From Dermatemys mawii (taxonomy: Eukaryota > Chordata > Testudines > Dermatemydidae), in assembly GCA_007922305.1 (NCBI GenBank), contig ML677334.1, forward strand, positions 23,105,480 to 23,169,479: a stretch of 64,000 nt of DNA, in the 5' to 3' direction. Positions 23,952 through 35,910 of this stretch are shown piece after piece. The notes beneath the pieces are model-generated. The model searched no databases. It was not told the DNA's origin and was given only the letters and a program-made list of their open reading frames with translations. The stretch's first letter is position 1. The number at the start of each line of letters is the position of its first letter. The position numbers and the translations under genes were made by a program.

Positions 23952-24225
23952 GGGCTTGGCTATGCTCACATTTTATAGCGCTCTAAGTTGCTGGCTCAGA
24001 GGTGTGAAAAACCATCCCACTGAGCACAGCAAGTCTCAGTGCTTTAAAGCACTAGTGTGGACAGGGTCCCAGCACTCAGAGCTAGTCCCCTTGTGGAGGT
24101 GGATTACCAGGAGCGCTGGGAGACCTCTCTCCCAGTGCTCGCATGTGGCCACACTTGCACTTCAAAGAGCTGCTGCAGGAGTATTCCCATGACAGCGCTT
24201 TGAAGTTTCAAGTGTAGCCATGCTC
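23952..24225. mobile_element. PIF/Harbinger MITE, first of three in tandem
   Basis: The left terminus is GGGCTTGGCTATGCTCACA and the right terminus reverse complemented is GAGCATGGCTACACTTGAA. TTA is present at 23949-23951 and 24226-24228. Subterminal AGCGCT words resemble the end of the element at 62286, so both may belong to one Harbinger group. Confidence 0.7.
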
Positions 24226-24228
24226 TTA

Positions 24229-24483
24229 GGAGTGGTCTTCACCACCAACTTATGGCAGTATAACGACGTTGCTCAGGAGTATGGAAAAGCCATACCCCTG
24301 AGTGATGTAGTTCTACTGATCTAACCTCCAGTGTAGATAGCACCATGTTGACATGAGGGCTTCTCCTACCGCCTCTGGGGGAGACGGAATACTTACGCTG
24401 ATGGGATCTTCACTAAGCACTATAGCGGCACAGCTATTCTGGTGCAGTTGCACCACTGCAGCACTGTAAGTGTAGACAAGCCC
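24229..24483. mobile_element. PIF/Harbinger MITE, second of three in tandem
   Basis: Lies between TTA (24226-24228, shared with the preceding element) and TTA (24484-24486). The termini are GGAGTGGTCTTCACCAC and, reverse complemented, GGGCTTGTCTACACTTAC. Internal sequence resembles the MITE at 7673-7917 in inverted orientation. Confidence 0.7.
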
Positions 24484-24486
24484 TTA

Positions 24487-24743
24487 TGCTGTGTCTAAAC
24501 TACAGACTTCCACCAATGTAGCTACATGAGAAGGCTTGATCTCTGTCTGATACTGCAGAAGTGCAGATGCCGTTATATTGTACTTTTGTTGGGATAGCTT
24601 GTTTCGCTAACGGGGTGTGTGGGGGGGGTGGGGGTAGTTTTACTAAAACAGAACAAAATGCAGATCCAAAGGAAGAGTACTTTGCTAGTATCGTATATTA
24701 GTATTCCTGTACTGGTAAAGCACTTCTAATGTAAACATAGTGT
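24487..24743. mobile_element. Probable third MITE in the tandem
   Basis: Begins directly after the TTA at 24484-24486 with TGCTGTGTCTAAACTAC. The right end reverse complemented is ACACTATGTTTACATTA, followed by TTG instead of TTA. The termini are more diverged than in the other two. It contains a G-rich run at about 24613-24636. Confidence 0.5.
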
Positions 24744-24746
24744 TTG

Positions 24747-25340
24747 CATAAGTGAAAATCAGGATCTCATGTCTGATCTCCCACCCCTGGTTATTGGTTG
24801 TGGATGTTGCCTCCATGTTCATATGTTTTTTATTGTGGAAGTTGTAAATCTGGGAAGCATTTTTATTGTTAGCATAACATTAAATATAGTACTGTGGTTT
24901 TGATTGTTGTAAAGGCTCCCAGAGACTTGGGTGAGGGGCACATCTATGTAAAACCACACCGCCATCAGCAAAAACAAAGTCTAAAGAAATCACAGCAGAA
25001 GTTTTTCCTGAACTAAGTGCTACAGGGAGATCTGGTGAACTCATGTTTACATGAGGGCTTTGTTCCAGGTACACACCACAAAGGAACAGCAAGAGAAAGA
25101 TGGAGCATAAGAAGAGCAAGGGACGCAGAGGCATTTGATATCTTTGGTTGTCACCTGGCATTGTTTGGCTTCACTGCTTTGAGGATACCTTTTCTTTTGT
25201 TGCTGGATGGCATCATCCACTGCTTACCTAACATACCATAGGCAATTAAAATTCAGAGGTGTTCCATGATAAAGATTTATCATCCTTAATGTTTCTGTTT
25301 AAAGTGTTCCTGCACTGCAGAAGGTCATTTTGCAAACTTA
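24747..25340. other. Unannotated sequence
   Basis: Nothing recognised between the MITE tandem and the solo LTR. Confidence 0.4.
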
Positions 25341-25344
25341 GTAC

Positions 25345-26008
25345 TGTGACGGAGTCAGACCAGAAGGGTATAGGAGAGTGCTGGAAGGCAGGTATATCAG
25401 CCTTAGGATGTGCAGGTCCTTGTTCCCTGGATAGCCAAACAAAGGCTACTCCAGACAAATCAAGACACCTGAGGCCAATTAAGAACCTTCTAGAAAGGAG
25501 TAGAAGCAGCTAGCCTAATTGGGACACCTGAAGCCAGTCAGGGACTGGCTGAATCCAGATAAAAACCTCCCAGTTAGTCAGGTGGGCTGTGGGTGTCAGG
25601 AGCTGAGAGAGGAAGTTGTGCTGTTGGTGAGACTGAGTGGTGGACAACATATCATCCAGAAGGAAGGAGGCCCTGAGGTAAGGGTGAAGTGGGGTTTGAA
25701 GAAGCGGAGACTGCTGTGGGGAAGTAGCCCAAGGAATTGTATTGTGTTTTGTGCCTAAAAGGTCAGCCATCTTAGCTGATACTATTAGGGTCCCTGGGCT
25801 GGAGTCCGGAGTAGAGGGCGGGCCCGGGCTCCCCCTCACCTTTTCCATCTTCCATACTGGTCTGTGATGAAGGTAACTCACTAGGCGGTGACTCTTGCCA
25901 ATTATACTGAGAAAGGGAGGTCACTCTGGGGCCTAGATGAGTTTCTGAGGCCCCTAAATCTGCCAGGAAGCGCAGGACCCACGAGTACAAACTTGGAGCT
26001 TTGACACA
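25345..26008 (+). mobile_element. Solo LTR, copy 1 (664 bp)
   Basis: Runs from TGTGACGGAG to TTGACACA and is flanked by the 4-bp duplication GTAC (25341-25344 and 26009-26012). A GATAAAAACC box near 25556 may be the TATA element in this orientation. The second copy at 34113-34776 is the reverse complement with the same length. There is no internal region, primer-binding site or coding sequence, so this is a recombined solo LTR. A 4-bp duplication fits a Ty3/gypsy- or gammaretrovirus-like source. Confidence 0.8.
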
Positions 26009-26420
26009 GTACTTTGGTGCTGCAGATGTATTTTCCCCTGGACTTTTAAGTTGGATTTGTTGAATTTTACAGGGATAAGATTTTATGCTACACCCAACGC
26101 TGCAACCCCCAAGGTAAATTACAAAAATCTGCCTGGATATGTTATTTTTCCCCTCAGAAGTATATTCTCACCTTTCACAGAAATAGTTCTGACAATAGAA
26201 AGAATTCTTAATTTGGGAGTTAATGGTGGTAATAACTGAATGTATTTAGGTTCAAAGCAGCAAGGAGGTATCTGATCAACCAAAGAGCAGAAAGACGCAG
26301 AAATATGTTTTGAATACGTTTCTGAAAAAATGTCTCCTTGGCAATCACATTAACCTGAATAGCCAAAGGTGACATTTTACCTTGACAATTGTCTATTTTA
26401 TTTAACTGGTTAAATTTGTG

Positions 26421-26632
26421 GCCTGATTTTCAGACATGCTATACCCACCACTCCAAAAGGGTGCCTAATTTAGATAAACCTAACTTAAAGGTGTAACTTT
26501 AGACAACCAGGCCAAGGTATCCAAAAGTGTCTAGTGATATTGGATGTTCAACTTGAAACACTTTAAAAAAGGGCCTGATTTTTAGAAAGTGCTGAGCACC
26601 TGCCTTTTGAAAATCAGGCCCCCTTAAGGTCA
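26421..26632. repeat. Ancient amniote MITE-like repeat
   Basis: Bounded by GGCCTGATTTTCAGA and TTTGAAAATCAGGCCC, an inverted pair. The core has the words GTGCTGAGCACC common to this old family. Relatives are visible at about 47475-47630 and in part near 40420. Confidence 0.5.
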
Positions 26633-28600
26633 GAATTGGACACTTAAAAGCCACTTTTTAAAATCTTGGTACTGAAAAATTTAGACTGTTTTAAAAGATG
26701 GACTTACTGAAGGAACATGTTTTGATAATAGCAAACCTGAGATGGAAGTCACAAGAAATTATGTGAGAGGATATAAATATATTCGCCCACAAAGATCATG
26801 TATATATGAATCCACATCATGCATTTTTGATCCAAATGTCAGGAGTGTTAGGAAACAAGAGTTTTGCTTTGACCCAGTATATAGATCAGGTGAATCTGAA
26901 AGTTCAGCTCTGAGCTGAACTTCAGACTGAATCTGAACTTCCACAAAATTGAGGGGTGTGCAGAGATGGGGTTTAGTTCAGGCCTATCACTAACGGGTAT
27001 GATGGGCAGAAGATAAAGAAATCTATACAAATGTACTATCACATTTTCATTTTTCACAAATTTTCCTTACATTACAAACTCTTTCCTTACATTAAGGAGG
27101 ATGCTTTCAAAAGGCACAGGGTCCCTCTGAAAAGTAGATGAAAAAGATCAGTCTGACGTAACACTTCAGTTTACACAAGATTTTTACATAAAATGATTCA
27201 CTTCAGAAAGGTATTGAGCTTTGGCCGTAGGAGAGCAGGATTGTGTCATAGCCAAGAACTGTGAGAGCCAGCAGAGAAAACCAAGCTGTTTTTAAAATAT
27301 TGCTAGATTTTTAGAACTTTAGCCATACATAATTGATCCACATGCAAGTCTACAGCCTAAAAATTGTACGTCTCTTGGAGGAACCATGGGCTTTTTTAAA
27401 AACAGGAACTCAGTGTTATTTCAAAAGAAATTCACCCTGCAGAATAATAAATCCCCCGCACAGAGCTGGTCAGAACTTTCCATCAAAGTGATTTTTTGAT
27501 ACTTCTTTCCTGAACGTAGCCCTCTCTAAATGACAAGATGGTGCAGATGTAAGAAATGCAACAGGTTAGTGCTTTAGTCCATGAGTACAGGTTCTGGTCC
27601 ATATAGTAAGTAAAAATGAGTAAATTGATCCCAGTCTTTCCTGGAGATTCCAAAGCCACCCCAGAGTTTAATATGCTTATAACACTGCTCTGGAGAGGTC
27701 CAGGATTAGCTCAATTAGCATTGTAATTTAGGGTTTGAGATTTTGGAGTTGGTGGAACCCTTATTTGAACTTCCTCTTCCTTCATTTTGTGCCTGCACAA
27801 TATGGCTTAATCTCAGATGGGTCCCCCCAACACACAAACACAGTGCTGCCCTATCACTAGTTTTTGGTATTTTCTGTTTGACATGGCAACTCAATACTTT
27901 GCCATCAACGAGACTCAGAAAAATAAACACCCACTACAAGTCAATTTCATACAAGGTTGAAACACACACCTGCTTATTTTTTCCACCAGTTGTTTCTTTG
28001 GGAACAGGTGGTATTTGCAACTTTTGGGGAGGTACCTATTTCTAATGGTTTATTCTTATATGATGAACTTAGTAATAAGGAAAAAAATTGCATGTGGAGT
28101 TGAGTATTTTATATGGTGTACAGAGTATGCAGTTTAAAATTATTTGGAAAATCATCTGCAGTTGCAAGCCACCAGGCTATGCCAGGCTCAGCTGAGTCAG
28201 CCCTCAGGATGCAAGGCTTCCTGCTAGTAATTGACAGGAAACAGTTTGCTTCCGGTAGTGCTGATTCAGCAAAGCGATATATCATTGAATAAATGTAATA
28301 GCAATAAGAAGATACAAATTAAAGTGATACACTGCAGAACCTCCTCCAGTGTGTGGTACTGTCAGAGGTTACACTGTAAATCTGGCATAATCATGACCTA
28401 TTCTGTGGTAGCTTTTATTGATCCCACCCTCCATCACGCATGAAGAATGTGCTGAAATATTTTCACTGAAATATTTATGTCCCACAAATCTGAACAGAGT
28501 CTGTCCCAGAATGGAATTAAACAGATGAAAAATGAGGTATTGCTTTGGGTTGATGTTTCTTGCAAGCAGAGAAGTATTATGGACAATTGTAGGCATTCTG
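26633..28600. other. Unannotated sequence
   Basis: No supported gene. The segment at 27465-27500 resembles the terminus of the AGAGTTGGTC repeat family. A 100-codon frame at 27743-28045 has no domain. Confidence 0.4.
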
Positions 28601-29110
28601 GTTTAGTTGTCAGAGCAGGAGTCAGGTCTGGTGGGCAGAGCAGGCACCCAGGCTGGGGAATGGAGCTAAGGATCAGAACCAAAGTCAGCTGCCAATTATC
28701 AGAGCCAGGGGTCAAGCCAGAGTCAGGCTCAGAAGTCTGAAGCTGCAGTTGGAGTCAGGACCAGTAAGATGGTTGGAAGTGAGGTGTAAGGGCAGGAACT
28801 GCAGGACAGGCAAGAATCAAACATGGAGCAGGAGCATGGTGAGAACAGAAGCAAAGACAGAGGTGAGCCAGGAGCACACCAGAAACCAGGAAAAGGGTTG
28901 GGTAGAGGAGGCAGGCACAAACAAGGTCTGATACAACTGCAACAGGAAATCACCTTGTTACTCAGACAAACTTCCTGTGTCCATGATTCGTGCTTTGGCT
29001 GAGGCTACAGTCCTACTAGTTCCTCGGCCCACCAGGTTTCAGCAGAAGCTGGGTTGAGGCCAAGATGCAGCAGCTGTCTGGGGACTCTCAGGCCTGCATT
29101 TAAGACCTGG
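28601..29110. repeat. Purine-rich, LTR-like repeat (uncertain)
   Basis: Irregular repetition of GGAGTCAGG/CAGAGCAGG words in a purine-rich strand resembles LTR sequence common in turtle genomes. A related segment is at about 44363-44560. I cannot place either boundary. Confidence 0.25.
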
Positions 29111-31400
29111 GACACCACATTAACCTACTCAAAGAACTCAGTCAGCTGGAGACTCTCATGCCAATGGTAGGAAAAGGGCAGGTGCACATCTACCGTGAAT
29201 CATTCAATAAAGAAACACACAAACTGATATTTCCAGTTTGCTCTCCACAGGTCTTAGTTAAGCCTTTTCTCTACGTATCTATAGCGCATACATTTTGTTC
29301 CTTGTTTTGTTTCAGTTCAATTTTTTTATACAGTGAAGCTGAAATGATAACAGATTATGAGTAAAATCTTCAAAAGCATGTATGTCCCATTTCCAAAAAT
29401 CATTTTGGCTTTTAAATGCCTAGTCCATTGGTTAAAATGGGATTTAGGAATATTTCACACTTTATTTTTTTAATTGCTGGTACTGGTCTAATGTTATTCA
29501 CCAGTAACATTATTCTCACTCAGGTTCCTGATTCAAAACCAAGATTTCGCATTTCCCTGTGTAGTTTCCACCATCTTCTGGTCACTCAAGCTCTTCATCT
29601 GGAGATTGCCTATTAATGCAGGAAAAAGAAGAATCCCTGAGAAGGAAGCTGTTCTGCATGTGCGTTGTGAGATTTTTGGAATGTTGTTGCATGAGGAAGC
29701 AACGTGTTGTTAAGCACAAAGCCTTTAGCCATGGCATGCTGCACTGATGTTGCAGTTATAATGGGAAGAATCTCATCATTTCAAGAGGAAAAATGGTTAA
29801 GAAGGGTGTAATACACATCAGCTGTTTTTTAAACACTGTGAGGCAGATTGTGATGTAGCGTAAGTCTGAAATAATTCTTTTGCCATCAGGGGAGTCACTT
29901 TTGATTTATGGTGGTGTAGGTTAATGCAGAATTTGCCTGAGAGAATATACAAACAAGTTAAAACCTATATGATATGTGTTGTCCATCATGAGCCTGATGT
30001 TTAGGGCACTAAAATCAAACAGGGCATTTTAACTGATTTGATCCCTTACTGCTAATCAGAAAATCAACACGTTCAGCTGTTTAGGGAGAAACCGTCAAAT
30101 CAAAAGTGACAGGTCCTTGTGTGAAAATTATATACTTGAGTAATTTATGAACGAAAGTGACCGATATTCCTGTCACCTGCCAGTATTAATGCAGGCAGGC
30201 ATCAGGCAATTCAATGTGCCTTCATATAGTTCTGCTGATGAAGTTCATTTCTAACCTACAATAGGCCTGATAGATCAGTGATGAATAGCTAAATGCCCAA
30301 AAACTGTGTTGCTATTTTTGAGATGATAATTGGGGATTACATCAGACTAGAAGACTAACTTAATTTGCTATGACTGCAAGTCAGTTTTGACCTCTGATCC
30401 TGAGAGGTGATAAGTTCATGTAGGAACTTACTGACCAACTTAACCCATGTCAAAAAGAAGCCCTCAAAAGCAAAAGAAATCAAAAGCAAGACTTATTCCT
30501 AGAAATCTGCAGCTGCTTTACTACAAATATAATAAGCAAAAAAACCAATAAAAGCAATCACAATTACCCTTCTCAGCAAACTACATGCTCCGTTCCTTCA
30601 CTGCTGAGGCTTAGTGCTTCTACAATGAAGCTAAATATGCAGAGTAGATTGCAATGGATAGGCTTAAACTTGCCTGGACGCATACAAAAGAGCTGACTGT
30701 CAGAAAATAAGTGTGCATTCCCCTAAACTACCAGGATAAGTTTACCTCCTGACTCCAGACAGGTCATTTTGATGTTTTTTCTACAGCAACTATAAGAATC
30801 AGTCTTGCTACACTGGGCCATACTGTTACCCTCATCTATACTATTGCACGATGCCTGACATTGAATTCAGTGGGACTACGGAAGTAAGGTTATAACAATA
30901 CAGCCCTAAGTAATCGTTGCACTGGAGTTTTATTATATGGCCAAATGGGTTAACAAAGAGTACATACAGTAACTGATTGACCAAGGAGGATTTTTCGCAG
31001 GGCAGTATGCAGGGGCTGGTTCGATGAGTCAGATAGATGCTTTCCTCTCCCCTCCACATACCATTTTATCTAATCTAATCATCTATCTATTGATCTATTT
31101 TTAATATTTAAAAATCTAAGTTAAAAGAATATTAAGGTTGAAAAGTCCAGGGCTCAAGAGCTAGGAAATGCCAATATTAAGATTACCTCTGTAAAGCTTA
31201 ATTTGTCTCCTGGTGCATGAGCATTGGGAGACAGTATTTAATTACATGATCCCATATTATTTTTTCCACAAGATGCCTGCTTCAGTCAGTGTACTGGATG
31301 GAGATGCTCTGGGCATGAATTAAGATTATGTAAGGGCGGGTCCTCAGAAGTTAGGAGATATGTACTGAATGAGATAGGGGATTGCTGAAAGAGAAAGGAA
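29111..31400. other. Unannotated sequence
   Basis: About 2.3 kb with no gene or confident element. The GAATTCAGTGGGACTAC word near 30863 is a fragment of an old amniote repeat. Confidence 0.4.
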
Positions 31401-31404
31401 GGTC

Positions 31405-31510
31405 TTATGGTTAAAGCAGTTGAACGTCAACCCGGAGAACCAGATTCTATCCCTGCCTCTGGCACTGAGTTCCCAGGTGATGCTGGACAAGTCACAAATT
31501 GTGTGTTCCT
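31405..31510 (+). repeat. MIR/core-SINE relic
   Basis: Order of words: TGGTTAAAGCAGTTGAA, then ATTCTATCCCTGCCTCTGGCACTGAGT, then GCTGGACAAGTCACAA, which follows the MIR consensus pattern (GGTTCAAATCCCAGCTCTGCC, then GGGCAAGTCACTT). Confidence 0.5.
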
Positions 31511-31615
31511 CATTTTCTGGTTGCCCAACGTGAGGCACCTGGAGTAAGATTTGTACACATGCTGAGCACTAACCAGGCCAACTGAAGTCAAAGGGAGCTG
31601 TGCTTTGAACACTGA

Positions 31616-31901
31616 GGATATGTTTACACTGCAATTAGACACCCGCTGCTGGCCCGTGCCAGCTGACTTGGGCTTCCCGGGCCCATGCTAAGGGGCTGTT
31701 TAATTACACTGTACAGATTCGGGCTCAGGCTGGAGAATGGGCTGTAAGACCTTGCAAGGTGGGAAGGTCCCATAAGTCAGGCTGAAGCCTGAGCCCAAAT
31801 GTCTACACCACAATTAAACAGTCCCTTAGCCTGAGCCCCGTGAGCCCAAGTCAGCTGGCACAAGCCAGGCAGGGAGGTCCAATTGCAGTTTAGACACACC
31901 C
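31616..31901. mobile_element. Long-TIR fold-back MITE, 286 bp
   Basis: About 95 bp at each end are inverted copies (both contain GTGCCAGCTGACTTGGGCT and CTGTTTAATT). The flanking triplet TGA occurs on both sides (31613-31615 and 31902-31904). The termini GGATATGTTTACACTGCA and GGGTGTGTCTAAACTGCA are Harbinger-like, though the triplet is not the canonical TTA/TAA. Confidence 0.7.
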
Positions 31902-31975
31902 TGAAAATGTTATGTAATGCTAAGTACTCTGAAAATCAGGTCAACTGTGCCTCAAATTGGGCTGACACTTATGAT

Positions 31976-32110
31976 AATTTCTACTTTAGTATCTGTCTCA
32001 GTTCCCCATGTGTACAATGGAAATAATGCCACTTCACTTCACAGGCCATTATGAGGGTAAACTCATTATTGTTTGCAAAGAGCTAAGAAGCTATAAGGAA
32101 CCCATGAGGA
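31976..32110 (+). repeat. MIR/core-SINE 3' half
   Basis: CTGTCTCAGTTCCCCATGTG followed by ACAATGGAAATAATGCC and a GAGGGTAAACTCATT block is the MIR 3' part as seen in turtle copies. Confidence 0.55.
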
Positions 32111-32357
32111 AATTACTGTGCAACGGCAGCTACTCTTCTATTTTTAGCATACTAGCTCAATCCAAGCTAGGGCATGTGCATCTTGTCAAGCTGGAAACTA
32201 CACCTCCAGCTTCAGTGTAGACATACCCTTAGTGACACGCCACATATTTTTTCCCAAACCATCTTTCGAGGGGTTGGGGTTGCTACTTAGCATGCTCATT
32301 CATACAACATCCAGGGATCTGATTTTCCTGAGGCAGAACTGAACACAGTGCTTTTTA

Positions 32358-32633
32358 GGGTACGTCTATACTACATGTGAAGGTGTGTTTGTAGCATACC
32401 TTGGCATATCCATGCTAGCTTTAATCTAGCTAGCACTGGTAACAATAATGGTGTAGACGTGATAGCAAGGACTTCAGCATAGGCTTGCAACCAGAGTACC
32501 CTAGTTGCTAACCCAGGCCGCCACATCTACACTACCATTGTTACCCATGCTGATTATAGCTACAATCACACCATTGCTACCCATGCTGATTAAAGCTACA
32601 ATCACACCTTAGCCCAGCTATGTAGACATAACC
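32358..32633. mobile_element. Long-TIR MITE (Harbinger-like)
   Basis: The left end is GGGTACGTCTATACTACA and the right end reverse complemented is GGTTATGTCTACATAGCT; inverted similarity extends inward (AAGGTGTG, AGCTTTAATC). A 36-bp internal block (CATTGTTACCCATGCTGATT type) is tandemly repeated at about 32536-32600. Flanking triplets are TTA on the left and TTT on the right. Confidence 0.55.
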
Positions 32634-33039
32634 TTTGGGGTATAAGTGGGTATACAAGGTTTACTATCTACACTCACAATCTCATTGCAATCAATGACAG
32701 AACTCCTATTTATTTCAAAGTGACCAGGATTTGGTCCTTAGAATACAATTCAGGTAAGAGAAAAATTAAAAGAATTAATGTACTAATCAAAACCAATAAA
32801 AGGGAAAAAGGATTGTCCACAACATTAAAGCAGAAGCAATTTACTTTTGCTGGCTATCAGCATGACTACAGCTGTAACTCATATGCCTGTTGATCCAGTC
32901 ATTTCTTTTTTAAGTATCCCATCCTTATCACCAGTCTTCTCTGTTATGTTCATGGCATACAAAACAAAGTTCAATAAAAACATCAGATGGTCTTGCTGGA
33001 AGGTTACAATGTAACACATTTATTTCTTAGAATTTAAAA

Positions 33040-33378
33040 CAATAACACCCTTCGTCTCTGGAGGTGGTATAAGCACCCCCATGCCAGGCGCAGGTGGGAG
33101 TGCTGTGGGTGGGGGGTGCAGTGATAGGTGGGAACAGAGACAGGTGGGTTCAGGCTAGCAGGGAATATAAGAGGGAGGGCAGTGCCCCCCAGGGTCATGT
33201 GTGCACAAAGACATTATGTGTATATGTGGCTAATACATCTGAAACACATAAAACCAGAAGGAAGCATTTTGGTGGAAATCACAAATTCTGAGTAAAAAAA
33301 ATAAAATTCTGTGGAGAACATTAATTCTGTGCAAATTCTGCATTGTGCAGTCACATAGAATTCCAGCAGAAGTAAACA
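33040..33378. repeat. Probable turtle interspersed repeat
   Basis: The right part (AAATTCTGTGGAGAACATTA, then ATTCTGCATTGTGCAGTCAC and GAATTCCAGCAGAAGT) matches a repeat that I recall from turtles and crocodilians, whose copies end in GCAGAATTCC-type words. The left limit is uncertain. Confidence 0.35.
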
Positions 33379-34108
33379 GGCTCACTTCAGCAGCAGAAAC
33401 TTCATTTTAAGAAGTATGCCGGGCTCTGTAAACTAACAGCAATCAGTATCATAAAGATATTAGAGCCTACGTACAATTTTAACAACTCCTGTATTATTGT
33501 TTAAAACAAAATGCAGTGGAGTCCTGTTAGAATTTAGCCATTACTTTTTGGGGGGGTGGGGTTTCATCTAGTGGGAACCAGATAAGAAGGATTTATTCCA
33601 TGCTAAAAATGAATTGGTGTTTGTGTTTCAAAAAATGGGTATGAAAAGAGAAAAACATTCATTATGCAGAGTGGCAAACAGACAAAAAAGTGCTTCTTCA
33701 CAATATTAAAAAGAGCTAGGTTATCTATAAGTGATGGGCTCATTTTCCCGCACACACAAAGCAATTACTGTATCTTCCTCTGTATGGAGTATACTTGTCA
33801 AGTCTGACATACTGGTTTGATTACTGAGGGAATGAGCAAAACAATGCACCCTGACAGCAGAAAAGCCTTGAATTATAGTAGATGCCATCTTGAGCTATGT
33901 AGATACTTTCCACTTTGCCTTAGAAAATTTGCCAGAAAGAATTACTTTGCCGTAACTTCTTTTGTAAATAGAAAAAGGATAGTGTTTCTCCCCTTTAATC
34001 AATGTTCAAAGATGTTAGCTAAACTCCTACTAATGTTTAACTTGGCATTAATGTGTGAGTATGGGTTAGGTTTGTTAAAAATTCAGATTCATACTAAATG
34101 AGATTTAG
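33379..34108. other. Unannotated sequence
   Basis: A 94-codon frame at 33817-34101 shows no domain. No repeat boundary is recognised. Confidence 0.4.
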
Positions 34109-34112
34109 CTAC

Positions 34113-34776
34113 TGTGACAAAGCTCCAAGTTTGTACTCGTGGGTCCTGTGGTTCCTGGCAGATTTAGGGGCCTCAGAAACTCATCCAGGCCCCAGAGTGA
34201 CCTCCCTTTCTCAGTATAATTGGCAAGAGTCACCACCTAGTGAGTTACCTTCATCACAGGCCAGTATGGAAGGTGGAAAGAGCGGGGGGGAGCCCAGGCC
34301 CGCCCTCTACTCCGGGCTCCAGCCCAGGGACCCTAATAGTATCAGCTAAGATGGCTGACCTTTTATCCACAAAATACAATACAATTCCCTGGGCTACATC
34401 CCCACAGCAGTCTCCGCTTCTTCAAACCCCACTTCACCCTTACCTCAGGGCCTCCTTCCTTCTGGATGATATGTTGTCCACCACTCAGTCTCACCAACAG
34501 CACAACCTCCTTCCACAGCTCCTGACACCCACAGCCCACTTGACTAACTGGGAGGTTTTTATCTGGATTCAGCCAGTCCCTCATTGGCTTCAGGTGTCCC
34601 AATTAGGCTAGCTGTTTCTACTCCTTTCTAGAAGGTTCTTAATTGGCCCCAGGTGTCTTGATTGGTCTGGAGTAGCCTTTGTTTGGCTATCCAGGGAACA
34701 AGGACCTGCACATCCTGAGGCTGATATACCTGCCTTCCAGCACTCTCCTATATTCTTCTGGTCTGACTCCGTCACA
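34113..34776 (-). mobile_element. Solo LTR, copy 2 (664 bp, inverted)
   Basis: The reverse complement is closely similar to 25345-26008 over its full length, differing mainly by scattered substitutions. It is flanked by the 4-bp duplication CTAC (34109-34112 and 34777-34780), distinct from copy 1, so each arose by its own insertion. No internal retroviral region remains. Confidence 0.8.
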
Positions 34777-35052
34777 CTACCTATATTCTGTATGCATCAG
34801 TAGGGAAAAAAGAAAGCACATTATTACGGTAACAGACAGAGATCCCCATCATTATGGTGGGTGCTATATGAACCCAAAGACATGATCCTTGCCCCAAAGA
34901 GTTTACATTTACATTCTAATACAGTTTACATTCTAAGGCCTGGATACCACCACCATCTACAAACTTGCTTTACATTACTACAGTGAGTAGTTCCATTGAT
35001 TTCAGTATAACAACTTGAGCTACAACTACCCTGCACACCACTGGAGGCAGCA

Positions 35053-35450
35053 TAAAATCACAGAATCATAGAAGATTAGGGTTGGAAGAGACCTCAGGAG
35101 GTCATCCAGTCCAATCTCCTGCTCAAAGCAGGACCAACACCAACTAAATCATCCCAGCCAGGGCTTTGTCAAGCCTGACCTTAAAAACCTCTAAGGATGG
35201 AGATTCCACCACTTCCCCAGGTAACCCATTCCAGTGCTGCACCACCCTCCTAGTGAAACACTGTTTCCTAATATCCAACCTGAACCTCCTCCACTGCAAC
35301 TTGAGACCAATACTCCTTGTTCTGTCTACTGCTACCACTGAGAACAGCCTAGCTCCATCCTCTTTGGAATCTCCCTTCAGGTAGTTGAAGGCTGCTATCA
35401 AATACTGCTACACTCTTCTCTTCTCCAGACTAAATAATCCCTGCAGCATG
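35053..35450 (-). mobile_element. CR1 LINE 3' fragment
   Basis: On the plus strand it begins AATCACAGAATCATAGAAGA, followed by GGTTGGAAGAGACCTCAGGA and CATCCAGTCCAAT, the classic antisense CR1 3' end. It is 5'-truncated, as is typical of LINEs. Confidence 0.85.
35144..35401 (-). pseudogene. CR1-like ORF2 C-terminal remnant
   Basis: Eighty-five open codons on the minus strand include [21 protein letters not shown] and continue to [19 protein letters not shown], a signature I associate with the extreme C-terminus of CR1/jockey-type LINE ORF2 translations in birds and reptiles. The reverse transcriptase and endonuclease domains are absent because of 5' truncation. Not expected to be functional. 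Confidence 0.7.
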
Positions 35451-35616
35451 TACAACAGATGTAGATACATGCTTCAGTGAAAAGGAGTTTGCATCCATAC
35501 TGTGGTGTCCGTGAAAGGCTCTGGCAATGGGGAGGCAGTGAGAAAAGCCTCTGGCAGCAGGATACTTCGCTGCTAAAAATAGCAATGTAGAAGGAGGAGG
35601 CTCTGCTCGGGTGAGT

Positions 35617-35741
35617 TAGAGTGAACAGCTGTCCCGATTTTATAGGGACAGTCCTGATTTTTGGGTCTTTTTCTTATATAGGCTCCTATTATCCTCCCAC
35701 CCCATGTCCCGATTTTTCACACTTGCTGTCTGGTTACCCTA
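35617..35741 (+). mobile_element. 125-bp MITE (TAGGGTGACC family), copy 1
   Basis: Runs from TAGAGTGAAC to GGTTACCCTA with a perfect 8-bp duplication GGGTGAGT on both sides (35609-35616 and 35742-35749), so it is hAT-like. The interior has the hallmark words TCCCGATTTTATAGGGACAG and CCCGATTTTTCACACTTGCT. Copy 2 is at 44218-44340. Confidence 0.85.
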
Positions 35742-35762
35742 GGGTGAGTAGAGAGCCAGGTA

Positions 35763-35910
35763 GGGTACATACACTAAGGGTTCAGGCATGTCTTTGGTCC
35801 ACTTGATTGAGCAGTGCCTCACCATCTACCCTGCTATTTATGCCCATGCTAGGCTAGCCACAAATGTACTCTACTCGCCAGCATGAGGTAAGTGCAGTGT
35901 AGATGTACCC
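35763..35910. mobile_element. Short Harbinger-like MITE
   Basis: The termini are GGGTACATACACTAAG and, reverse complemented, GGGTACATCTACACTG. The right flank is TTA and the left flank GTA. Non-coding. Confidence 0.45.

Noticed and set aside
25510..25881. 123-codon frame, also present at 34240-34611
   Set aside because: It is the same frame in two copies of a solo LTR; no retroviral domain is present, and the identical layout follows from LTR identity.
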